Assembly: GCA_052034585.1 (NCBI GenBank)
Contig: JBPOIJ010000023.1
Coordinates: 62,001 to 126,000, forward strand
Direction of reading: 5' to 3'
DNA length: 64,000 nt
From: Xiheimicrobium sp052034585
GTDB taxonomy: Bacteria > Myxococcota > Myxococcia > Myxococcales > Myxococcaceae
Under the pieces are notes generated by a model. It did no database searches and was not told the origin of the DNA. It saw only the letters and a list, made by a program, of their open reading frames with translations. A program made the position numbers and the translations under genes. Of the stretch, positions 57,188 to 64,000 are shown piece by piece (positions within the stretch are counted from its first letter, which is position 1; each line of letters starts with the position of its first letter).

Positions 57188-57748
57188 TCAAGTCTCGGAG
57201 TTCTTCTCGGTCACGACTTTGAGCCGAGCAGGTTCACGTTGCGGTTCGGTCAGCGGCGTCACCTGCGGCTGACCCGCGACCACCTTGCCATCGACGACCT
57301 GGGTCTGCGCCCACAAATCGCCGAGCCGCAGCCCGTCGCGATCGCGCCAGCACTTCACCGCTTCGATGCCGCCGATCACCACGAGGCCGGCGACGAACGC
57401 CTTGAGCCCGAGCTCGGGCATCATCGAGAGCACGATGATGAGGCCGAAGGGCGCGTTGCGCAGCACGCTGTCTCGGTGGCGCGCGCCTTGTCTCGCCGGC
57501 AGGAAGACGACCCGCACCCCGAAGAGCTTCTTGCCGGGGCTCTGGCCCTGGAGCATTCCGTCGGCGAAGAGGAGATAGAGGAGCGCGATGACGATGCCCG
57601 CCGGGCCGGTCGATTCGTAGAGCGTCCACGCGAGGAGCACGTCGACCAGGCGCGCGCAGCCACGGAGGAAGAGCGAGGCCTTCGGGTACGGCGAGCCCTC
57701 TTCTTCTCCGACGACCCGCAAGCCTGGCCGCTGGGTGGTGGTGCTCAA
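57188..57748 (-). CDS. RDD-family membrane protein
   Basis: A 186-residue protein. The first 25 residues are soluble. RDD motif: FLRGCARLVDVLLAW (Arg, then Asp-bearing helix), then hydrophobic segments (about 35-60, GPAGIVIALLYLLFADGMLQ). The hallmark QGQSPGKKLFGVRVVFLP follows, and then a basic loop, RNAPFGLIIVLSMMPEL, and a final RDRDGLRLGDLWAQTQVVDG. RDD proteins are implicated in ion exchange and stress, but their function is mostly unknown. The start is TTG at 57748 in a TTGA overlap with the DUF4177 gene, with GGAGG upstream. The ATP-grasp gene starts 7 bases downstream of its stop. Confidence 0.85.
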   Translation of the reverse strand: MSTTTQRPGLRVVGEEEGSPYPKASLFLRGCARLVDVLLAWTLYESTGPAGIVIALLYLLFADGMLQGQSPGKKLFGVRVVFLPARQGARHRDSVLRNAPFGLIIVLSMMPELGLKAFVAGLVVIGGIEAVKCWRDRDGLRLGDLWAQTQVVDGKVVAGQPQVTPLTEPQREPARLKVVTEKNSET

Positions 57749-58134
57749 ACGTCCTCCTCGCCCGCGAGCTGCTTGAGCCTCGTCCAGGCGTCGACCGGCG
57801 CGTGCTCGGCCTCGGGAGCTTCTGGCCCAACGACCAGTCGGCGCAAGTGCCTCTCCGCGTCGGCGTCTGGGCGATACCGGTCGTCTTCCTGGGTGCGCTC
57901 GTGCGCGGGGCGGGCGATCTGCCGGGTGAAGAAGACGAAGGCCATCGCGGGGCGCTTCGACGATTCGCGCATCGCGAACTGAACACCGTCGAAGGTCCAG
58001 CCCTGCGCGACCCACTCGTTCACGGTGCGCTCGACCGAGCCTTCGTCCACGGTCGACAGCTCGATCACCTTGTACTGGAGGATTCGCTCCGGCTCGGGCG
58101 TGCGGCGCGCGGGGACCTTCTTCTTCTTCACCAC
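57745..58134 (-). CDS. DUF4177-like protein
   Basis: A 129-residue soluble protein. The N-terminus is Lys-rich (MVKKKKVPARRTPEPERI). Residues 20-75 fit the DUF4177 pattern: YKVIELSTVDEGSVERTVNE, then WVAQGWTFDGVQFAM and RPAMAFVFFTR, a small domain also seen in other bacteria without known function. The C-terminal half is charged and flexible. It overlaps the upstream membrane-protein gene by 7 bases at its start, and the RDD gene by 4 bases at its stop. Confidence 0.8.
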   Translation of the reverse strand: MVKKKKVPARRTPEPERILQYKVIELSTVDEGSVERTVNEWVAQGWTFDGVQFAMRESSKRPAMAFVFFTRQIARPAHERTQEDDRYRPDADAERHLRRLVVGPEAPEAEHAPVDAWTRLKQLAGEEDV

Positions 58135-59462
58135 CAGGGGCTCACCTTCTTCGGCTCGCTCGAGGACCAGGCGGGAATGGCGAAGTTCTGCTGTGGCGTC
58201 GGCGGCGGCGCGCCTTGCGGTGGCGGCTGGTTCGCGTTCGGGTTCTCGGCGGCCTCGACCCAGAAGATGCTGACGACCGTCTTCGCGCCGATCGCGCCGA
58301 GCGCCCCGAGCACGTAGGGCACGACCGAGCTGGACCAGTTGAGCCCGAGCACGAGGCCCGAGAGGAGGAACACGGCCGCGCCGACGCCCACGCCGAAGAG
58401 GTTCGCTCTCATGATCTGCGTCGTCGACGGGTTGAACTTGAGCGTCGCGAAGGCCATCGCGCCCGCGCCGATCGCTGGAGTGATCAGCATCGCGTCGATG
58501 CCCGCGCGGATGTTGCTCGTCCCTGCTCCGGCGGCGGCGATCATTCCGATGATGAGGGCGGTGTAGATCATCGCCCAGCCGGCGCCGGAGACGATCAAGG
58601 TGCCCTTGTTGAGCGGGAGATCACCGCCCCCGATGATGGTGGTGAGCCAGGCACCCGCGAGGCTGCCGATCAGCGCCGTCCAGGTGACCGCGTAGGCGCG
58701 ATCGACCGGGTTCGCCGCGGCCGCGATCAGATCGGTGAGCGCGCCGAGGAACATGCCGCCGATGACGCCGTTGGCGATGCTGAAGTTCGCGGTGCGGTGG
58801 CTGATCCAATGGTTGAACTGCCACCAGGCCGAGCTGCCGAAGCCGACGCCGGCGCCGATGAGCGAGCCGGCGAGATAGGCGATGCGCGCGCCCTCGCCGG
58901 TGAACTTGTTCGGGTCGTTGGTGCACCCCGTCTGGCCCAGGCAGTACGCGTCGACCGCGCGGGGGATCATCTGCGTCGCGAGGACACCCAGGCCCGCGAG
59001 CAAGGTGTGGTGGAGCACGAACGTCATGCTCCCTGGCCCGGAGAGGAAGGCGCCCTCGCGCGGGTGTCCGTCGATGAACGCGCCAGGCTGATCGGTCGGC
59101 GTGCCCATCACGTCGTTGCTGGGAACGAGGCTCGGATCGGGCACGGGTGGCGGCGTCGGTTGGGTCGCCTCGATCGTGCGGGTCTCCGGTGGCGGCGGCG
59201 TCGGGTCGACCTTCGGGGTGGGAGGCTGATCGGGTGGCGGCGGAACGGGGGGCGCGACTGGCGGCTCGGTCACCACGCCCGCGTCGTTCATTCCCGGGTA
59301 GGGAACGACGATCACCTTCGGCTCGACCGACTCCTGCGCGACGGCCTGGTTCGCCAGCATCGCCAGCCCGAGGAGCGCCACTTGGGCGGCTCGGCTCCAG
59401 CTCGACGTGCGGTGAACGGGCCCAGCGGTGATGCGCCTCGAGTTCCTCGTCCGGTGCGTCAT
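58128..59462 (-). CDS. multi-pass membrane protein with Pro-rich N-terminal region
   Basis: A 444-residue protein from ATG at 59462. It has a basic N-terminus and a possible signal/anchor (SRAAQVALLGLAMLANQAVAQ). A Pro-rich exported-looking stretch follows (PPVAPPVPPPPDQPPTPKVD, then PPPPETRTIEATQPTPPPVP). The remainder holds eight or nine hydrophobic helices (FVLHHTLLAGLGVLATQMIP, YLAGSLIGAGVGFGSSAWWQ, FVIG-type segments), and then a hydrophilic C-terminal tail with PPPQGAPPPTPQQ. It is similar in layout to channel or scaffold proteins, but no family is recognised. First of the four-gene run; 39 bases separate it from the divergent gamma-carbonic-anhydrase-like gene. Confidence 0.72.
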   Translation of the reverse strand: MTHRTRNSRRITAGPVHRTSSWSRAAQVALLGLAMLANQAVAQESVEPKVIVVPYPGMNDAGVVTEPPVAPPVPPPPDQPPTPKVDPTPPPPETRTIEATQPTPPPVPDPSLVPSNDVMGTPTDQPGAFIDGHPREGAFLSGPGSMTFVLHHTLLAGLGVLATQMIPRAVDAYCLGQTGCTNDPNKFTGEGARIAYLAGSLIGAGVGFGSSAWWQFNHWISHRTANFSIANGVIGGMFLGALTDLIAAAANPVDRAYAVTWTALIGSLAGAWLTTIIGGGDLPLNKGTLIVSGAGWAMIYTALIIGMIAAAGAGTSNIRAGIDAMLITPAIGAGAMAFATLKFNPSTTQIMRANLFGVGVGAAVFLLSGLVLGLNWSSSVVPYVLGALGAIGAKTVVSIFWVEAAENPNANQPPPQGAPPPTPQQNFAIPAWSSSEPKKVSPWW

Positions 59463-59501
59463 GCGATGGTGAACCTTACTCTCTTGTGCGAGGAGCGCAG
59501 C

Positions 59502-60014
59502 ATGGCGATCACTCCTTACGGCGATCTTCGTCCCACCCTTCACGCCACCGCCTACGTGCACCCCAGCGCCGAGCTGTTGGGCGACGTCACCCTCGACGAA
59601 GACGTCTCGGTGTGGCCGACCTGTGTGTTGCGCGGCGACTCCGGGTCGATCCGCATCGGGGCGCGCACCAGCTTCCAGGACGGCTCGATCGCCCACGCCA
59701 CCATGGGCCAGACGAAGACGATCGTCGGCCAGGAGTGCACGGTCGGCCACCGGGTGATCGTCCACGGCTGCACGGTGGGGAACCGGGTGCTCGTCGGCAT
59801 GGCCTCGACGATCCTCGACGACGCGGTGATCGGCGACGAGTGCTTCATCGCTGCGGGTTCGCTCATTCCTCCCGGGCGCATCTTCGAGCCGCGCAGCTTC
59901 ATCATGGGCGTGCCGGGCAAGCGGGTTCGGGAAGTGAGCGCGAAGGATCTCGAGTCGATCGAGCGCTCCTGGCGCACCTACCGCGAGCTGATGAAGCGCT
60001 ACCGCGATCGCTGA
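59502..60014 (+). CDS. gamma-class carbonic-anhydrase-like hexapeptide-repeat protein
   Basis: A 170-residue left-handed beta-helix protein. Repeats such as YVHPSAELLGDVTLDEDVSV, VLRGDSGSIRIGARTSFQDG, IVGQECTVGHRVIVHGCTVG and RVLVGMASTILDDAVIGDEC follow the hexapeptide pattern. The zinc His set appears as SIAHATMG, VGHRVIVHG (H-x4-H). The C-terminal helix (AKDLESIERSWRTYRELMKR) packs against the helix. The family (YrdA/PaaY/CamH-like) includes both real carbonic anhydrases and inactive or ferripyochelin-like relatives. Whether this one is active needs assay. ATG at 59502. Confidence 0.87.
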   Translation: MAITPYGDLRPTLHATAYVHPSAELLGDVTLDEDVSVWPTCVLRGDSGSIRIGARTSFQDGSIAHATMGQTKTIVGQECTVGHRVIVHGCTVGNRVLVGMASTILDDAVIGDECFIAAGSLIPPGRIFEPRSFIMGVPGKRVREVSAKDLESIERSWRTYRELMKRYRDR

Positions 60015-60017
60015 GCC

Positions 60018-60572
60018 TCACTTCTTCTTCTTCGCCGCCTCTTCCCGGTAGATGTCGGCCAGCGCCTGGGCGCGTTCGATCTCGTCGCGCGCCTTGTCGA
60101 GCTTGAGCACCCGATCGACCTCCTCGACCTGCTGCCGGAGCGCGTCGCTCACCACCACGCCTGCCGACAGCCTCGCCTGGGCGCTCTGCCGCTCGGCGCG
60201 CAGGTCTTCGAGCCGCTTCATGTGCTCGGTCACCGCGTGGGTGAGCAGCGAGGCGTCCTCGTCGGCCTGGGCGCGCGCCTTGAGCGTCTCTTCGAGCCGC
60301 CGCTGCGTCGCCAGCAGATCGCGCCGAAGCACCATCTCGGCCTTCGCGTCACCCAGCTCGCCCGCCTCTTCGATTCGCCGGCCGAGCTCGCCGAGCTGCT
60401 GTTGATAGCGGGCCTCGTCGCGCGCGAACTGGGCCTTCAAGGTGAGGAGCGTCGCCGCCGACTTCCGCAGCTCCTGCCCTTGCCGTTCCATCGAGGCCAA
60501 GACGCCGTCGTACGCCTCGAGGGGATCGACCGGCTTCGGCTGAGCCTTCTTCTTGAAGAAGCTGAACGCCAC
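60018..60572 (-). CDS. coiled-coil protein, PspA/IM30-like composition
   Basis: A 184-residue protein. A short N-terminus (AFSFFKKKAQPKPVDPLEAY) is followed by three long helices with heptad character (MERQGQELRKSAATLLTLKA, RYQQQLGELGRRIEEAGELG, ARAQADEDASLLTHAVTEHM) and a Lys-rich end (REEAAKKKK). It resembles PspA/Vipp1-type proteins in length and helix pattern, but the match is only compositional. Convergent with the hexapeptide gene, three bases apart. It is downstream of the VWA gene on the same strand, so may be expressed with it. GTG start at 60572. Confidence 0.68.
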   Translation of the reverse strand: MAFSFFKKKAQPKPVDPLEAYDGVLASMERQGQELRKSAATLLTLKAQFARDEARYQQQLGELGRRIEEAGELGDAKAEMVLRRDLLATQRRLEETLKARAQADEDASLLTHAVTEHMKRLEDLRAERQSAQARLSAGVVVSDALRQQVEEVDRVLKLDKARDEIERAQALADIYREEAAKKKK

Positions 60573-60614
60573 GCGCTCCGAGTCTAACGCGCTCCACCCG
60601 GGAGTCGACCGGCC

Positions 60615-62876
60615 TCAGGCGAACGGCCGGCAGAGCACCCTCACCCGCTTCAGCGCTTGGACGAGCGGCGGGAACTCGGCGCCGACCGTCTCGAGGTAGC
60701 GCTGCGCGCTCAGTCCGTACACCGAGAGCAAGTGGGTCAAGAGCACGACCGCTTCGCTCGCGCGCCCTTCGATCGGCGCCAGCGACGAGGCCTCCGCGAC
60801 CGCGTCGAGAAGGTCGGCGATCCGCGGGGCGTCGGGCGCCCGCTTCACTGGCTTCGGAGCAGACGGAAAGAAGGTCTCGAACTGATCGTCGAGGCGCGAA
60901 GGGGCCGTCACTGGGCGGCCGAGGGCGAGCTGCTCGAGCGCCTCGAGGTGAGGCAGCAGGCGCTCCAGCGCTTCCGGGCCGGGCGTCACGTCGGCGGGGA
61001 GCAGCGTTCGCCAGGCCGAGTCGAACTCGGTGCGCGCCAGCTTGATCTCCTGATCGGAGAGGTGGTGGTAGAAAGCGCGGCCTCCGTCGCGGCGCTGCTC
61101 GAGGACGAGCGACTTGAGATCCGGGTTCTCCTCTCCCAGCGAGATGAACGAGAGCGCGACCTCGAGGCCTTCGAACGGCTTGCGCGTCTTGCGAGTGAGC
61201 TCGAGATCGACGCCGTCTTCCCCGTCGGTCACCAGCACCACCGTCGCGCGCGCGAGGTAGGGGTCGCGGCCTTGCGCGAGACGAATGGAGTCGAAGGCCG
61301 ACATCAGGGCCAGGGTGATGTCCGTCTGGCCCTCGGCAGGCGAGACGCGGAAGAGCTGCTCGATCTGCCGCGTCGCCTCCTGCCCGGAGTCGATCCGCGC
61401 CAGCCGCGTCGGGCTGTCGTTGAAGAAGCAGTAGTAGAGGGGATCGAAGGGAACCCCCTGCTTGGCCTTCACCCGAATCGCGTTCAGCTCGGCGATCAGG
61501 ATCGCATCTCGGAACCGCGCCCGGGCGCCGTGCATCGAGCCCGAGGCGTCGAGCACGTAGACGCGAACGGCCGTCTTCATCACCCGCTTGGGTTTCGGCG
61601 GCGGCTCTTCTTCGAGGTACTGGCGCACCATCTGCCGGCCGGCGGCGAGATCGAGCACCACGCTGCCGGGCTGCGCGACGACGAAGTTGTGCACCTGATC
61701 GAGGCTGTTGGTGAACTCGTAGGTCATCAGCTGGGTCGGGTACGGCACCCGGCGTTGCACCGGCCGCGTCGCCTTGAACTCGGCTTCGATCAGCTCCTCG
61801 CTCAGTGAGTCCTCGATGTCGAAGAAGCGCGCGCAGCCCGACGCGAGCTCGAGCGCCCGCTGCTGGTTCTCTTCGAGATCGAAGGCGAGCTGGGCGAGCA
61901 TGTCGCTCACCGTGTCGAGCTGCTTCGACCCGCCCGCTGGGAGCTGCTCGGGAGCGGTGGCGCTCGGCGCGTCCCTCCAGCCCAAGAGGCGCTTGAGCTC
62001 GTGCTGTTCGAGGAGCCGTGCCTTGGCCTCACCACTGCCGGGCAACAGGGCATCGACGCCCTTGTGCGCCAGCTCCGCAAGCGAGAGATCACCGGCCTCG
62101 ACCGCACGCTCGTAGAGCGATCGCATCGAGCGCCAGGCCGTCTTGGGATCTCTCCGCGCGACGTGACGGAGATGCCGGACGAGCTCCTCGAGCGACTTCA
62201 CCACCGGCGCCGAGCGAGAGCGTTCGCGGGCTTCACCCACTTCGATCCGCAGCCGGCGCATGCGCTCGCGATCACCTCGCTCTTCCGCCCCGAGGCGCAG
62301 CAAGAGCTCGTAGGCGAGGTCGAGATCCTTTCGCTTCTGCACGGTGTCGGCGACGTTGCCCCGCGCGCGATCGGCGTAGAACTCCGCGGCCGCGAGCGCC
62401 GGCGAGCTGGGAGGACCGGCGCTGCCCCTCGCCCGATCGATGATGACGAACCGCTCCGCCTCCGGAGCCGAGAAGACCGCCGCCACTTTCACGATGCGGG
62501 CCAGCTGCTGAAACGCGGTCTCGAGCTGAGTGAGCCGTTGGGCGGCCAGCGCCGAACCTCCACCCGAGCGCTCGGCCTCTCGCAGGGCGAGCTCCATCGC
62601 CGCCAGGCCCTCTCCCGCGCGCACCACGAGACCTCGGCTCAGCTCTCCCAGGCGCCCCTTGGTCTCCGAGAGCTCTCGCAGCAGCTTCGCGTCGGCGGTC
62701 GTGTGGATCCCCACCCGATCGAGATCGGCGTGGAGCGCGGTGACTGCGTCGAGCGGCTCGGCTTCCGGCTTGGCGATCACCGCCCGGAGCCGATCGAGCA
62801 GGCCGATCGACGGAGCTTCGCCGGCCCGGAGCGCGTCGAGGCGGCGGCGCACGTCGTTGAGTCGCTCGGCCAGCAT
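60615..62876 (-). CDS. von Willebrand factor A (VWA) domain protein
   Basis: A 753-residue protein. About 1-440 are mostly helical (LRELSETKGRLGELSRGLVV, AALAAQRLTQLETAFQQLAR-type text). The VWA domain starts at about 455. MIDAS residues are in VRVYVLDASGSMHGARARF (D-x-S-x-S), then a Thr in GQTDITLALMSAFDSI, and VVLVTDGEDGVDLEL (Asp). The C-terminal 200 residues are helical again. VWA proteins of this size often pair with a MoxR AAA+ ATPase; none is visible here, but the next upstream gene is cut by the window edge. ATG at 62876, or GTG at 62879, just after the stop of that gene. Confidence 0.85.
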   Translation of the reverse strand: MLAERLNDVRRRLDALRAGEAPSIGLLDRLRAVIAKPEAEPLDAVTALHADLDRVGIHTTADAKLLRELSETKGRLGELSRGLVVRAGEGLAAMELALREAERSGGGSALAAQRLTQLETAFQQLARIVKVAAVFSAPEAERFVIIDRARGSAGPPSSPALAAAEFYADRARGNVADTVQKRKDLDLAYELLLRLGAEERGDRERMRRLRIEVGEARERSRSAPVVKSLEELVRHLRHVARRDPKTAWRSMRSLYERAVEAGDLSLAELAHKGVDALLPGSGEAKARLLEQHELKRLLGWRDAPSATAPEQLPAGGSKQLDTVSDMLAQLAFDLEENQQRALELASGCARFFDIEDSLSEELIEAEFKATRPVQRRVPYPTQLMTYEFTNSLDQVHNFVVAQPGSVVLDLAAGRQMVRQYLEEEPPPKPKRVMKTAVRVYVLDASGSMHGARARFRDAILIAELNAIRVKAKQGVPFDPLYYCFFNDSPTRLARIDSGQEATRQIEQLFRVSPAEGQTDITLALMSAFDSIRLAQGRDPYLARATVVLVTDGEDGVDLELTRKTRKPFEGLEVALSFISLGEENPDLKSLVLEQRRDGGRAFYHHLSDQEIKLARTEFDSAWRTLLPADVTPGPEALERLLPHLEALEQLALGRPVTAPSRLDDQFETFFPSAPKPVKRAPDAPRIADLLDAVAEASSLAPIEGRASEAVVLLTHLLSVYGLSAQRYLETVGAEFPPLVQALKRVRVLCRPFA

Positions 62877-62883
62877 CACTCGC

Positions 62884-64000
62884 TCACTTCGCGGCGCGCG
62901 CGTCGAGCAGCTGCCGTGAGAAGATCTGGAACTCCTCGGCGATCAGCTCGATCGACGAGTCGATCTTCCTCGCGGTCTCTCCGCGCTCGCCGCTCTCGCC
63001 CGCCAACCTCCCCGCCGCCGCCCGCAGCTTCGCCAGCTCGCCTTCCTTGGTGACGAGCATCGGCAGCCGGCTCTTGAGCAGCAGCTCGAAGGCGCGGTCG
63101 GCCTCGCCGCGATCCTTCACTTGATCGGGTGGGGGGAGGCGCTGCAGCAGCTGGGTGAGCCAGGCCCTCAGGTATCTGACGCGCGCCATGAGCCAGGTGA
63201 GCTCGCCGGTGAGCAGCCCGTCGCGGAGCGCCGAGGCGAGGGGAGGCGCCCCGAGGTTCGAGAGCACCGAGGAGAGGTTCTTGAAGGCGAGGAGATCGCC
63301 GTCCGGCGCAGGCTGGGCGAGCTGCTGGCGATAGGCCTGGTACGCGTCACCGTTGAGCACCTGGCTGCCCTCGGGCGCAGCGAGCTTCGGAGGCTGGTTC
63401 GCCAGCTTCGCCAGCTCCTTCACCCGCGCCTCGATGAGCTCGCGCACCGCCCGCAGACAGACCTCCGGCGCCGCGCCCTCACGCTTGAGGTTCTCGACGA
63501 TCGCCTCCACGGTGCGCACGAGCTGATCGAGGCGGGTGAACGACTGGGTGGTGAGCGCCTCGCGGGCGTGGGCCTCACCCAGCGGGGTGAGCAGCTGCGC
63601 GCGGAGCCCCTGCTGCTGCGGCGAGAGCGCCACCAGCGCGGTCTCGAGTTCGGCGAGCCGACGGCTGTCGCTGGTGAGCTGTTCGAGCGGGTCGGCGCGG
63701 CGGCCAGGCGGGGCCGCGACGAAGGCCCTCGCAGCGCGGCGGTTGAGAGCGACCGCGACGCGCTCCCGAACGCTCGCGAGCGTCGTCTTGAGCGCGGTGT
63801 CCGGCGCTCCGGCCTGGGTGCACGTCTGGAGCACCTCGGAGAGCCGGGAGAGCTCCTCGCTCACGTTCTGGGCGAGCCCGGCGATGCCCTCGAGTCGGAG
63901 GTTCTCGTCGAACTCGGTGCCCTCGGCGGCCAGGGCGATGAGCTCGGCCGACTGGCGGCAGTGATCTCGCACCCCGGCGGCGACCGGCGGCACCCGCGCC
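62884..64000 (-). CDS. helical hypothetical protein, upstream of the VWA gene (5' part outside window)
   Basis: At least 370 residues; the reading frame is open to the window edge, so the start is unknown (GTG at 63993 is possible). The protein is soluble and helical with Leu/Glu/Arg/Ala-rich segments (ENLRLEGIAGLAQNVSEELS, RLSEVLQTCTQAGAPDTALK, LDQLVRTVEAIVENLKREGA). The C-terminus (EEFQIFSRQLLDARAAK) ends five to seven bases before the VWA gene. No domain is recognised. Together with the VWA protein it may form a complex; possible AAA+ partners would lie further upstream. Confidence 0.65.
   Translation of the reverse strand, partial: ARVPPVAAGVRDHCRQSAELIALAAEGTEFDENLRLEGIAGLAQNVSEELSRLSEVLQTCTQAGAPDTALKTTLASVRERVAVALNRRAARAFVAAPPGRRADPLEQLTSDSRRLAELETALVALSPQQQGLRAQLLTPLGEAHAREALTTQSFTRLDQLVRTVEAIVENLKREGAAPEVCLRAVRELIEARVKELAKLANQPPKLAAPEGSQVLNGDAYQAYRQQLAQPAPDGDLLAFKNLSSVLSNLGAPPLASALRDGLLTGELTWLMARVRYLRAWLTQLLQRLPPPDQVKDRGEADRAFELLLKSRLPMLVTKEGELAKLRAAAGRLAGESGERGETARKIDSSIELIAEEFQIFSRQLLDARAAK

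Noticed and set aside
1..64000. Mobile elements, prophage, rRNA genes, CRISPR arrays
   Set aside because: I looked for transposase, integrase and capsid-type proteins, terminal inverted repeats, 16S/23S-like sequence and regularly spaced repeats, and saw none. The only repeats are short in-gene duplications.

Overview
The window reads as a chromosomal segment of a high-GC member of the Myxococcota, most likely the order Myxococcales. The reasons are family content, not a database match. It has three proteins ending in an AgmX/PglI-type (TonB-like) C-terminal domain, a lipoprotein with a MYXO-CTERM-like tail, a TIGR02996-type protein, many Cys-rich or 'DAG'-rich lipoproteins, an HD-GYP protein carrying MshEN and DUF4388 domains, a Ser/Thr kinase and a PilT ATPase. 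Genes are dense and on both strands, with many ATGA/GTGA/TTGA stop-start overlaps. I saw no transposase, integrase, phage gene, CRISPR array or rRNA.

Layout. 1-2.4 kb: a truncated slipin gene, a 650-base gene-poor stretch with mosaic tRNA-like sequence, a diacylglycerol/undecaprenol kinase-like gene and a 58-codon gene with its own terminator. 2.6-10.4 kb: an FAD dehydrogenase coupled to a GYF_2-like membrane protein, a membrane hybrid histidine kinase, a START/SIMPL secreted pair, an OB-fold protein and the MshEN-HD-GYP protein. 10.4-25.5 kb: recX, an AgmX-like protein, pilT, rplM-rpsI, a UvrD/Rep helicase, an alpha/beta hydrolase, a (Cxx)13 protein, a TIGR02996 protein, an RlmI-like methyltransferase coupled to a zincin lipoprotein, clpX and a GYF_2/AgmX-domain protein. 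25.5-33.6 kb: truA, a ribbon-helix-helix gene, an outer-membrane-like protein, an 885-residue lipoprotein, larE, an APS-kinase-like gene, and a tight four-gene set: E1-like, TusA-like, E1-N-terminus-like, JAMM.

33.7-47.4 kb: a NarL-type two-component pair, a Cys-rich lipoprotein, a Gly/Ser-linker barrel-like protein, a HAD phosphatase, a small lipoprotein, a 37-codon basic protein, a DmpA-type P1 peptidase, a lipase-like lipoprotein, a third AgmX-domain protein, a VOC protein, an FmdE-like protein and two adjacent SPFH genes. 47.4-64 kb: two lipoproteins, a Ser/Thr kinase with a PEGA-like partner, an OPT transporter, a four-gene run ending in a tandem ATP-grasp enzyme, a gamma-carbonic-anhydrase-like protein, a coiled-coil protein, and a VWA protein with a partner cut by the window edge.

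The groups that seem to work together are the sulfur/ubiquitin-like cluster at 30.0-33.6 kb, the tandem ATP-grasp run at 55.1-59.5 kb, the sensor kinase/regulator pair, and the adjacent SPFH proteins. The most unusual items are the tRNA-like mosaic, the split E1-TusA-JAMM cluster, the (Cxx)13 protein and the tandem D-Ala-D-Ala-ligase-like protein.
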